From Hadarchaeum sp964343275 (lineage in GTDB: Archaea > Hadarchaeota > Hadarchaeia > Hadarchaeales > Hadarchaeaceae): a stretch of 16,085 nt of DNA. A program made the position numbers and the translations under genes. A model generated the notes under the pieces. It ran no database searches and was not told the DNA's origin. It saw only the letters and a program-made list of their open reading frames with translations. Positions 1-6,463 of the stretch are shown in pieces (positions within the stretch are counted from its first letter, which is position 1; each line of letters begins with the position of its first letter). Where the stretch lies: assembly GCA_964343275.1 (NCBI GenBank), contig CAYFIY010000026.1, forward strand, positions 1 through 16,085. Reading direction: 5' to 3'.

Positions 1-15
1 CATTAGAGGCTGAGT

Positions 16-1428
16 GTGGTCGATATGTCAATGAAAGTCACAATTTTTGATGTACTGAAGCGGGCTGAAACAGGGACAATTTGTAAATCAGAGGATTGGT
101 GTAAGAAAGTCATTCCGGGGAAGATCAATGAGAAACTGAAGAAACATGGCCTTGAAAAGACATGCACGCCTGAGAACCCGATCAATATGGACGATAGCTT
201 AGCAGACAAGTTTTGGGAAGCTGGCCTTGAATTAGCAATCGATACTGGATTCCTATGTGAGACAACGAGGAGGGTGATCAAGTTTACAGAAGAGGAGATA
301 AAAGATTACATTAGAGGGGCTCCAGCTGAAATCACTTTGGGAGGGGGTAGGGACCGAATAACGATAAGAGCGAGAGCACCAGAGGATAAAAATCCTTTTA
401 ATGGAGCCTGGATGGGGCCTATGGGCGTTGAAATATCTGAGGACCTTTGGATACCAATACATCAAAGCCACGCCCAATATCGGATAGTCGACGGTATGGC
501 GGCCGGCGTACTTCAAACGGCTTATGGTATTGAAGTTAAGACAGGAACGCCGTCTGAGACACTAGCAGGAATGCTAGAGGCCGTGCTTACCAAAGAAGCG
601 TTAAGGAGGGCAGGAAGGCCAGGAATGTCTTGTGAGTGTGTTGTGACAAGTCCATCGGCATACGGGCACTTAGGTGGATTTGGTATACCTGGCGGTTACG
701 ACAGCAAAACAGACTTGCCTTTTGGGCTTGCACTTTCACCTTCTAGAACCGACTACTCAACCCTGCAGAAAGCTGTTCACGCCTTTAACTGCCGGACCAC
801 GTTCCATTCGGGTGGGTTTGCCATGATTGGGGGCTACTGTGGTAGTCCCGAGGGCGCAACTGCAGCAGCTATTTCGCAGACCATATTACAAATGCTGGTA
901 CACCAAACAGAGACAGTGGGTGGCCTCATTTTGGATGCCAGATATTTTGGTGCATGTGGTCGAGAAGCCGTATGGGCAGATAGTGTTCTCGGACAGGCCG
1001 TGAGCAGAAACACCCATCTGCTGCGTGCGGGGTTGGGCAGTTCCGTGAGCGGCCCCGGAACGGACTCGCTATTGTATGAGCTGGCTGTAATAGGGATAGG
1101 TTCTATGGTGTCAGGAGCATCGTTCATGTTTGGGCCACGGGCGGCTGGAGGCAAATACCCCGAACACACTACGGGCTTGGAATCCAAGTTCTTTGCTGAG
1201 GTCTGCAAAGCTTCGGTAGGTCTGAAGCGTAGCGATGGGAATGAGATTGTTAAGAAGCTTATACCGAAGTTTGAAGAGAGTCTCGCATACCCGCCGAAGG
1301 GTAAGACCTTCCGAGAACTTTGTGACATAAAGACCCTCAAGCCTAATAAAGAGTGGCAAGAAATCTATGATAAAGTGAAAGAGGAGTTAATTGATCTAGG
1401 GCTACCTCTTTCAAGTTTAAAATATTAA
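16..1428 (+). CDS. MtmB-family methyltransferase homologue lacking pyrrolysine (Ser at the Pyl position)
   Basis: A 470-residue protein that aligns along its whole length with archaeal monomethylamine:corrinoid methyltransferase MtmB (about 458 residues). Recognisable blocks are ISEDLWIPIH, AGRPGM, GGYCGSPEGA and the tail KTFRELCDIKTLKPNKEWQEIYD. In MtmB the residue after AGRPGM is pyrrolysine, encoded by in-frame TAG. Here codon 205 (628-630) is TCT, serine, followed by Cys206, and there is no in-frame TAG. A glutamate 17 residues before that site (E188) is kept, as I recall the MtmB alignment. Known MtmB moves the methyl of monomethylamine to a corrinoid protein, using pyrrolysine to bind the amine, so the substrate here is uncertain. 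By analogy with non-pyrrolysine MttB-family enzymes it may use another methylated amine. No corrinoid protein or MtbA lies in the window. The GTG at 16 has a GAGG 6 bases upstream; ATG at 25 or 31 is possible. The family call is strong, the substrate unknown. Confidence 0.9.
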   Translation: MVDMSMKVTIFDVLKRAETGTICKSEDWCKKVIPGKINEKLKKHGLEKTCTPENPINMDDSLADKFWEAGLELAIDTGFLCETTRRVIKFTEEEIKDYIRGAPAEITLGGGRDRITIRARAPEDKNPFNGAWMGPMGVEISEDLWIPIHQSHAQYRIVDGMAAGVLQTAYGIEVKTGTPSETLAGMLEAVLTKEALRRAGRPGMSCECVVTSPSAYGHLGGFGIPGGYDSKTDLPFGLALSPSRTDYSTLQKAVHAFNCRTTFHSGGFAMIGGYCGSPEGATAAAISQTILQMLVHQTETVGGLILDARYFGACGREAVWADSVLGQAVSRNTHLLRAGLGSSVSGPGTDSLLYELAVIGIGSMVSGASFMFGPRAAGGKYPEHTTGLESKFFAEVCKASVGLKRSDGNEIVKKLIPKFEESLAYPPKGKTFRELCDIKTLKPNKEWQEIYDKVKEELIDLGLPLSSLKY

Positions 1429-1429
1429 A
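1392..1429 (+). repeat. Direct repeat copy 1: 3' tail of the MtmB-like gene
   Basis: This stretch covers the last codons of the MtmB-like gene (DLGLPLSSLKY and stop). It matches 3334-3372 except for about three substitutions and a one-base insertion there. The two copies flank the MtmB remnant and the BMP gene. Confidence 0.85.
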
Positions 1430-1644
1430 TATCGAGACGATAACCCCACAGATAAACGTCAAGATAATAACGTCCGTAGGGCTTACCTTATCGCCTCTCC
1501 ATCGTTTTCGGGTCTTGTGTCTTAACTTTCGTCTCTAGCTGTCCGAGTACCTCCTGGATCATCATTTCTTTTATCGAGCCAGGATGAGCAATTCTGGAAT
1601 AAAACCTTGGATGATTACGAAAACGGTTTTGACAAAGATGATTT
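1429..1644. other. Gene-free spacer between the two MtmB homologues
   Basis: No confident gene. A plus-strand open stretch, about 1526 to 1690, ends with a hydrophilic peptide (DEQFWNKTLDDYENGF at about 1583-1630) that looks coding-like. It has no start I can defend and I recognise no family. It then runs in another frame over the beginning of the downstream MtmB remnant. It may be a scrap of a lost gene or chance. This is where the missing N-terminal two thirds of the second MtmB copy should have been. Confidence 0.4.
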
Positions 1645-2088
1645 TATGTTAGGAGCATTGGTCATCAGGCACAGAGTAGAAATACGGATTTAATTGCACT
1701 GGGGATTACCAGTCAGGTATCCGGTCCATGCACATACGAAATATTGTACGAGATGGCAGTTAGCTCTATAGTGGAAACCGTTTCGGGTTGTGCCGGGAAT
1801 TTCGGCAATCGATCGGCAGGCGGTAGATTCATCGATAAACAGTCCCCGTTAGAACAGAAGTTCGGAGCCGAGGTGTTAAAGGCTAGTGCAGGGATAAAAC
1901 GTAGCGATGCAAACGAGATTGCCAAGGTACTCATCCCAAAATACGAGGACAAACTCAAACATCTCCAAATAGGTAAAAGTTTTACCGAATGTTACGACTT
2001 GAAGACACTAACGCCTGTAAAGGAATGGCAGGAGATTTACGATCGAGTTTGTAAAGAGATAGAAGATTTAGGAATATCTCGCTTATAA
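1645..2088 (+). pseudogene. C-terminal remnant of a second MtmB-family methyltransferase
   Basis: The frame from about 1645 to the stop at 2086-2088 matches residues about 322-465 of the upstream MtmB homologue. Shared blocks include SRNTDL, SGPCTYEILYEMAV, KASAGIKRSDANEIAK, KSFTECYDLKTLTP and KEWQEIYDRV, with very roughly half the residues identical. The similarity starts immediately after an in-frame TGA at 1639-1641, and nothing upstream resembles the N-terminal part, which in this family carries the pyrrolysine site. Only about 147 of about 465 codons remain, still without internal stops. A start at TTG 1744 would give 114 residues, but the homology extends upstream of it, so that start is unlikely to be real. 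The level of divergence points to an old paralogue that suffered a large 5' deletion rather than a recent duplication. Confidence 0.8.
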
Positions 2089-2135
2089 TGATAATAACTT
2101 TTATATTCTGTGGGCATAAAAGTCGTTTTAGTAAA

Positions 2136-2144
2136 GCTTATAAC
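2136..2144 (+). promoter_or_regulatory. Possible TATA box of the BMP binding-protein gene
   Basis: GCTTATAAC is centred about 33 bases before the ATG at 2173, which would give a very short leader. A second candidate, TTTTATATT at about 2100-2108, would give a longer one. This is a sequence match only. Confidence 0.4.
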
Positions 2145-2172
2145 TACAAAAAAAATCTATTTAGTGAGTAGG

Positions 2173-3333
2173 ATGAAAAGAAATGCGATAGTCGGAATCG
2201 TCGGAGTTATCGTTATTATAATTGCGGCTGCTGTTTATGTTGGAACTCAACCTGCAGCACCACCTACCTCAGCACCTACAACGGTCGCGCCTACTACGGT
2301 CACGGCCACGGCCACAGCTACGGCCACAGCTACGGCCACAGCTACGGCCACAGCCACAGCCACGGTGACGCCCACCCCAACCACTCCCGCAGTGCAGCTA
2401 AAGGTAGCTCAGATTTACATAGTATCTGCTTTTTCTACCTCATGGGAAATAGCTCAGTATGAACCTATGTTGAGAATGCAAGATAAGTACAACTTAGTAT
2501 TCGAGATTTCGGAACAGGTTATCCCTCCGGAGGGTGAACGTGTCGGAAGATCATATGTCGACAGAGGTTTTGATATTATCTTTTTTACTAGTTGGTTCCC
2601 CGATTCTATTAGAGCGATTGGTCGAGATTTCCCTGACGTCGTAGTGCTTGCCGCCGGTGGTGGAACCGAGCTTCATACTCTTTACCCGCCCCCGGAAGAA
2701 ATCCCACCCAACGTGGGACACTATGATAGTTACTTGCACGAACCTGCGTATTTGAACGGATATCTTGCTGGAAAAATGACTGAGACGAATATCCTTGGGA
2801 TAGTAGGAGGATTTCCCGTAGCAAATGTTAATAGGTACTTCAACGGTTTTGTCCAAGGGGCGAAGGATGCTAATCCTGATGTGGACATCAAAATCTCGTA
2901 CATTTTCTCTTGGTATGATCCTCCAACGTCTAAAGAAGCAGCAATAGCTCTCATTGAACAGGGTGCTGACATTATTTGGTCCGATTTAGTAGGACCCGCC
3001 GAAGCATGTCAGGAAAAAGAAGTGTATTATATGCAGGCACAATTGAGTGAGTCGATGGTAGATCGGGCTCCAGATGTGTTGATTTCAGGTAACCAATGGA
3101 GGCTTGACCGAGTTTTCGAGGAAATAATTACCGGCACTCTAGAAGGCAAGTTTGAGGCTAGAGAGTACATGTACGGCATGGCCGATGGCGGCGCGGAATT
3201 TACGGTACATCTTCCTGAACTAGTACCATCTGATGTAATGAGTGAACTAGTCGATCTCGAAAGTAGAATACGTAATAGTGAGTTAATAATCCAGCCTATC
3301 ATCCAAGACACACAAACGTTTTGGGGTCTGTAG
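2173..3333 (+). CDS. BMP-family ABC transporter substrate-binding lipoprotein-like protein, membrane anchored
   Basis: The product has 386 residues from ATG 2173. An upstream GTG at 2110 would only add an unconvincing leader. A basic N-terminus (MKRN) is followed by one hydrophobic segment (about residues 6-24) and then a Pro/Ser/Thr stretch and a Thr-Ala repeat linker (about 30-75). I see no lipobox cysteine, so it is probably held by an uncleaved anchor outside the cell. The mature part begins KVAQIYIVSAFSTSWEIAQ. It continues with GFDIIFFTSW, NVGHYDSYLHEPAYLNGYLAGKM, GIVGGFPVANVNRYFNGFVQGA, IEQGADIIWSD and the late ITGTLEGKF. This is the layout of the Bmp/PnrA family (PF02608), whose characterised members bind nucleosides or related compounds. 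No permease or ATPase genes are in the window, so the rest of the transporter must lie elsewhere or be lost. The family is clear and the ligand is inferred only. Confidence 0.85.
   Translation: MKRNAIVGIVGVIVIIIAAAVYVGTQPAAPPTSAPTTVAPTTVTATATATATATATATATATATVTPTPTTPAVQLKVAQIYIVSAFSTSWEIAQYEPMLRMQDKYNLVFEISEQVIPPEGERVGRSYVDRGFDIIFFTSWFPDSIRAIGRDFPDVVVLAAGGGTELHTLYPPPEEIPPNVGHYDSYLHEPAYLNGYLAGKMTETNILGIVGGFPVANVNRYFNGFVQGAKDANPDVDIKISYIFSWYDPPTSKEAAIALIEQGADIIWSDLVGPAEACQEKEVYYMQAQLSESMVDRAPDVLISGNQWRLDRVFEEIITGTLEGKFEAREYMYGMADGGAEFTVHLPELVPSDVMSELVDLESRIRNSELIIQPIIQDTQTFWGL
2302..2364 (+). repeat. Tandem 6/12-bp repeat encoding a Thr-Ala linker
   Basis: Hexamers of the ACGGCC/ACAGCY type run through this stretch. 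The 12-mer GCTACGGCCACA is present three times perfectly in tandem at 2317-2352. It encodes alternating Thr and Ala between the membrane anchor and the binding domain of the BMP protein. The unit length is a multiple of three, so copy-number change would lengthen or shorten the linker without a frameshift. Confidence 0.9.
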
Positions 3334-3372
3334 TGATCCTAGGGCTACCTTTTTCAAGTTTAAAATCTTGAA
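3334..3372 (+). repeat. Direct repeat copy 2: displaced mtmB-like 3' tail
   Basis: It begins one base after the BMP stop codon and repeats the 3' end of the first MtmB-like gene (1392-1429) nearly base for base. An extra C would break the frame and no coding sequence leads into it. It is best read as the orphan 3' end of another mtmB-like copy left by recombination. The remaining gap to 3482 contains no gene and no clear hairpin. Confidence 0.8.
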
Positions 3373-3482
3373 CATTTCTCAAGGCCAGTCTTACCTTCAG
3401 AAAACATGACCCAAATTATTTGGAACAAGAGCCCATATCAAGTCCACATAGATGCGTCAAGCTTTTAAAAAGATGATCGCGT

Positions 3483-4871
3483 TTAAATCAACGGCCAAGG
3501 CCACTTTACCTTGTATCCAGATCTTTCTTTGACTTCCTCGGCCCTTCTTCTCGCTTCCTCAACTACCTTGGCTTCATCCATTGTCTTCACAATTCTATTT
3601 TCCATGAGAACTTTGCCGTTAACAATAACGGTATCAACATTTTTCCCTCTAACTCGGGCAGGTACACTATTGACAGGATTTACCATCGGCACAAGTGACG
3701 GATCATCAAGGTTTATAATTATTAGATCAGCTTTCTTACTCTTTTCTATGGATCCGCTTTCCTTGTCCCACATGAGGGCTTTTGCACCGTTTATCGTTCC
3801 CATCTCGATCAGTCTATCGGTGGTCAAAAACGTCAGATCACGTTTGGGTAACCTGTTCTGAAGCACGTTTTCCACTTGCATTGCCTCGAAGATGTCGTTG
3901 GTTTGATGTCCTCCATCGCAGCCTAGAGCAACATTAATTCCCATCTGCAACATGTCTTGAACTTTGGTGTCGAAGCCCCAACCCGGACAATGAACGACGT
4001 TCGATTTGGTTTCCATCAATATCTTGAAATCTATCCCGCTTAGCCACACGCAGTGATTGAAGCAGATGTTCTGGCCAACCCAACCTACAGATTTCATGAA
4101 CTCCATAGGTGACATTTTGTAAGTATTCCAAGTGTAGCCAGCATCCAAATCGGCCGCCTCAGCGAGGTGAAATGAAATACCCACGTTATATTCTTTAGCA
4201 AGCCGCGCGATTTCTTTGTAAGTTTCTACGGAGAGTGACCCGACACTTCGCGGGCCGAACCAAACCTTTATCCGTCCATCAGCTTTCCCGTTCCACTTTT
4301 TAATCGCTCTTTTTGTTTCTTTTATGCATTCGTCCTTATCTTCTAGTAAACCTTTACTGACAACATTTTTACAGGAACCAAAGTCAGGATTTTCCATAAC
4401 GCTATGACTCAATACGCCTCGTATTCCCGAACTTTCAACAACCTCAGCAAGGCCATCAAATTTATACCTTATGTTTATTCCCCAATCACAAAAACCCACC
4501 ACACCAGATTTAATGTATTCTAGGCAGTTCAGTGCCATAGACGCCCGGGCATCCTCGGGCGTCTGCGTCCCTTGCAGTTTAAAAACATCGCTTAGAAAAA
4601 AGCCCCCGCCTTCCCCCAGCGGGATTGTAAATGCCATGCCGCGAATCATATTCTGGTAAGAATGAGCATGACAGTCGAATAGGCCGGGCATCACGATCTT
4701 GTTCTCGGCATCTATTGCTTCTGTTCTCCTATATTTTCGTTCAAGTTCAGAAGATTTTCCTACATCGACGATATCTGCATCTTCTATTGCTACCGCACCA
4801 TCGCGGATAACTCTACGCGTGGAATCAACTGTAATAATATATTTAGCATTTTTGATCAATAAATCAGGCAT
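3483..4871 (-). CDS. Metal-dependent amidohydrolase, ATZ/TRZ (aminohydrolase) family
   Basis: A 462-residue protein from ATG 4871; a TTG at 4880 would add three residues but fits the promoter less well. The amidohydrolase metal site is visible: HxH in DCHAHSYQNMIRG (H68, H70), FHLAEA (H235, E238), FNHCVWLS (H273) and GCDGG (D319). The N-terminal beta domain has the usual LLIKNAKYIITVD start and NKIVMPGLFDCHAH junction. The C-terminal part has KADLIIINLDDP and the VDTVIVNGKVLM strand. Relatives hydrolyse amino or alkylamino groups from purines, pyrimidines, triazines, adenosine/SAH/MTA or guanine, and a few release alkylamines. I cannot assign the substrate. It faces the BMP binding-protein gene, ending 149 bases from it. 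That suggests shared use of an imported heterocycle or nucleoside (inference). Confidence 0.85.
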   Translation of the reverse strand: MPDLLIKNAKYIITVDSTRRVIRDGAVAIEDADIVDVGKSSELERKYRRTEAIDAENKIVMPGLFDCHAHSYQNMIRGMAFTIPLGEGGGFFLSDVFKLQGTQTPEDARASMALNCLEYIKSGVVGFCDWGINIRYKFDGLAEVVESSGIRGVLSHSVMENPDFGSCKNVVSKGLLEDKDECIKETKRAIKKWNGKADGRIKVWFGPRSVGSLSVETYKEIARLAKEYNVGISFHLAEAADLDAGYTWNTYKMSPMEFMKSVGWVGQNICFNHCVWLSGIDFKILMETKSNVVHCPGWGFDTKVQDMLQMGINVALGCDGGHQTNDIFEAMQVENVLQNRLPKRDLTFLTTDRLIEMGTINGAKALMWDKESGSIEKSKKADLIIINLDDPSLVPMVNPVNSVPARVRGKNVDTVIVNGKVLMENRIVKTMDEAKVVEEARRRAEEVKERSGYKVKWPWPLI

Positions 4872-4895
4872 ATTACTCAAAGTTTAAAATATTTC

Positions 4896-4907
4896 TAGGA
4901 TATAAAA
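4896..4907 (-). promoter_or_regulatory. TATA box of the amidohydrolase gene
   Basis: Read on the minus strand, GTTTTATATCC is centred about 32 bases upstream of ATG 4871. This gives a near-leaderless transcript and supports ATG 4871 over TTG 4880. Confidence 0.6.
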
Positions 4908-5034
4908 CCTTATGCTATGTTGTTATTGTTACGTATGTTCAAATAAGACATAAGAGAACATATTATAGCATCCTTTTGGGCTTTTTTTTACTTTTATGAG
5001 TAATGGATAGTTTTGGACCAATGATTATCAACGA
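4908..5034. other. Intergenic stretch left of the integrase scar
   Basis: AT-rich, with no gene seen. It holds an imperfect inverted repeat (ATGCTATGTT near 4912 against AACATATTATAGCAT ending near 4972) followed by a T-run at about 4982-4989. This could act as a plus-strand terminator, but no plus-strand gene ends just upstream. No copy of the tRNA-Val 3' end is found here, so the far boundary of the integrated element is not visible. Confidence 0.3.
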
Positions 5035-5292
5035 CTAGCGGGGATTTAACAGAGACTTCAATAGGGACTTCATGCCCCGTTCTTTCACGGGGGGACGTGG
5101 TTTATGCTTAGAATGTAAATCCCCTAAGACAAACATTTGACGCACAGGGATTATCAAATGTCCAGTGGCTTTGTGTACAGCTTTAGGGATACCTATCGTA
5201 TTCGGTGATATAACAACTTCTTCTTTATATTGTATTTTCCAAGGAGGTGGGGCCAAGCCCATTAAAAACCTGGCTGCTATGTCTCGGCCCAA
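5035..5292 (-). CDS. Hypothetical small protein beside the integrase remnant
   Basis: An 85-residue open frame (M1 at 5292, a second ATG at 5262) that I do not recognise. It contains a central stretch NTIGIPKAVHKATGHLIIPV and a basic, proline-rich C-terminus (KHKPRPPVKERG, then KSLLKSLLNPR). There are no membrane segments, cysteine motifs or known domains. On the opposite strand none of the three frames continues the integrase N-terminal domain, so this minus-strand frame is the most gene-like reading of the interval. It could be a leftover accessory gene of the integrated element, or a chance open frame. I see no clear promoter or ribosome-binding site. Confidence 0.3.
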   Translation of the reverse strand: MGRDIAARFLMGLAPPPWKIQYKEEVVISPNTIGIPKAVHKATGHLIIPVRQMFVLGDLHSKHKPRPPVKERGMKSLLKSLLNPR

Positions 5293-5325
5293 GAGGAATT
5301 AACCAAACTATTAGATTGTGCCTCT

Positions 5326-6198
5326 TTGAGGGAAAAGGTCATAATTTCCATGTTAGCTTTGGGGGGATTTCGCGAGGGAACTTTAACCAAATTAAGATAT
5401 CGCCATGTAAGGGAAGACCTTGAACGCGACATTGCTCCGATTTGCGTCCGTGTTGAAACAGAAATCACCAAGGGTCAATATGGAGATTATTGCACCTTCA
5501 TTCCACGAGAAACCGTAGACTATCTAAAACTCTATTTGGATAACCGCCGCCGTGGATCACCCGAAGGCAAATTACCGCCGGAGGAAATTACCGGTGATTC
5601 TCCGCTAATAAAGGATAGCCAATCCAAGACCCCCCGAGCAATTAGAGAAAAACAAATTTACAGATTAATTCATAACCTTTTCTTTAAGGCCGGACTTCTC
5701 ACCCCCAACTCCAAGAGGTACGATCTCAAGGTTCATTCTTTTCGCAAATTCTTTAAGACGCAATTGATTAGCCGGGGGGTCCCCGAAAGCTACGCGGAGT
5801 ATTTCATGGGCCACCAACCCGACAAGTACGGATATAATGACGTTGAAAGCAGGGGGGTCGAATACCTGAGAAACGTTTACGCCAACGCCAACATGCGGAT
5901 AACCCCGGAACCCAAGACCTCGGATCGCCAACTCTTGAAAAAGACCTTGGGAATGTTGGTGAGAGAATCGGGTTTAGACCCCGATAAGGTCATAGTTTGG
6001 GACGCTTTAGCCGAACCTCACCGTACCATAGTTTCCCAGGACGACATGGAGGATAGACAAATAAAGGCCCTATCCACGGCCTTGAGAGAATCCATGAAGT
6101 TGGAAATTAAAAAAGAATTGTCTTGGGTCCCTGAAAATTCCCTACCAGTAGAGTGGGCCCGCCGAGACTCGAACTCGGGATCTCCACCTTTCTTATAG
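5326..6198 (+). CDS. Tyrosine recombinase (archaeal integrase), N-terminally truncated, running into tRNA-Val
   Basis: The catalytic domain of a phage-integrase-family recombinase; from TTG 5326 it is 290 residues. The first arginine is R16 (GGFREGTL). The beta-strand lysine is probably K49 (EITKGQY), the HxxR pair is H137-R140 (HSFRKFF), and H163 is in YFMGHQ. The nucleophile is probably Y168 or Y170. The same frame is open back to 5266 and reads EELTKLLDCASLREKV, typical of the start of this domain, so coding extended upstream. The core-binding N-terminal domain is missing, and no frame upstream restores it. The last residues, from about WARRDSNSG, are antisense tRNA-Val sequence, with the stop inside the tRNA intron. 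This is probably a non-functional relic of an element integrated at the tRNA 3' end. Unlike SSV-type integrases, it is the C-terminal end that abuts the tRNA. Confidence 0.8.
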   Translation: MREKVIISMLALGGFREGTLTKLRYRHVREDLERDIAPICVRVETEITKGQYGDYCTFIPRETVDYLKLYLDNRRRGSPEGKLPPEEITGDSPLIKDSQSKTPRAIREKQIYRLIHNLFFKAGLLTPNSKRYDLKVHSFRKFFKTQLISRGVPESYAEYFMGHQPDKYGYNDVESRGVEYLRNVYANANMRITPEPKTSDRQLLKKTLGMLVRESGLDPDKVIVWDALAEPHRTIVSQDDMEDRQIKALSTALRESMKLEIKKELSWVPENSLPVEWARRDSNSGSPPFL

Positions 6199-6239
6199 AT
6201 AGTGTAAGGGTGGCGTCTTAACCACTAGACCACGGGCCC
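6154..6239 (-). tRNA. tRNA-Val (anticodon UAC) with a 13-nt intron
   Basis: The cloverleaf is complete. The acceptor is GGGCCCG/CGGGCCC with discriminator A. The D arm has stem GTCT/AGAC, the anticodon stem is CCACC/GGTGG, and the T arm is CCGAG-TTCGAGT-CTCGG. The mature length is 73 and CCA is not encoded. The anticodon UAC lies at 6206-6204. A 13-nt insertion (6202-6190) follows A37. It can form a bulge-helix-bulge: CUUA of the anticodon loop pairs with UAAG of the intron, flanked by 3-nt bulges CAC and AAA. Cutting after the second base of each bulge restores a 7-nt loop, as expected for the archaeal splicing endonuclease. Confidence 0.93.
6190..6202 (-). other. Intron of tRNA-Val
   Basis: Thirteen bases between A37 and A38, with bulge-helix-bulge pairing as described for the tRNA. 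The stop codon of the antisense integrase frame (TAG, 6196-6198) falls in this intron. Confidence 0.85.
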
Positions 6240-6258
6240 AGACTAAATTCATTTTGCC

Positions 6259-6266
6259 GATAAAAA
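6259..6266 (-). promoter_or_regulatory. TATA box of tRNA-Val
   Basis: CTTTTTATC on the minus strand, centred about 25 bases before tRNA base 1 (6239). The spacer 6267-6463 holds nothing else that I can identify. Confidence 0.6.
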
Positions 6267-6463
6267 GAGTGTCTAATTTACTTCGACCGAAATCGAGCAT
6301 TATTGTAATTGTGATCTCAATAACGATGATCAAGACTACAAAGCTCTCCAACATCATCGTGCTATCTACGTGGAATAGGGACAAGTTAAAATTAAATTTT
6401 TTTCGATCTTAAATTTAGACTTGATTCTAGTGGCATCGACAGTAAGTTACTTTAATCATAGAA

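Noticed and set aside
834..1340. 168-residue minus-strand open frame opposite the MtmB-like gene
   Set aside because: It is a shadow of the strongly supported plus-strand gene.
16..1428. Pyrrolysine read-through of an amber codon in the MtmB-like gene
   Set aside because: The frame has no in-frame TAG. The Pyl site is a serine codon, and no tRNA-Pyl or PylRS gene is in the window.
1744..2088. A free-standing 114-residue protein starting at TTG 1744
   Set aside because: Homology to MtmB continues upstream of this TTG to about 1645, so it is the tail of a broken larger gene.
2302..2364. CRISPR or other spaced repeat array
   Set aside because: Uninterrupted short tandem units inside a coding sequence with no spacers; explained by the Thr-Ala linker.
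4908..5034. Left attachment site of the integrated element
   Set aside because: No copy of the tRNA-Val 3' sequence could be found here or elsewhere in the window.
5075..5092. Hairpin CCCCGT-TCTTTC-ACGGGG as a terminator or regulatory element
   Set aside because: A 6-bp stem without a following T-run, inside a possible small gene; too weak to call.
6154..6198. The WARRDSNSG tail as a true conserved integrase C-terminus
   Set aside because: It is exactly the antisense translation of the tRNA-Val 3' half, an artefact of the frame running into the tRNA.
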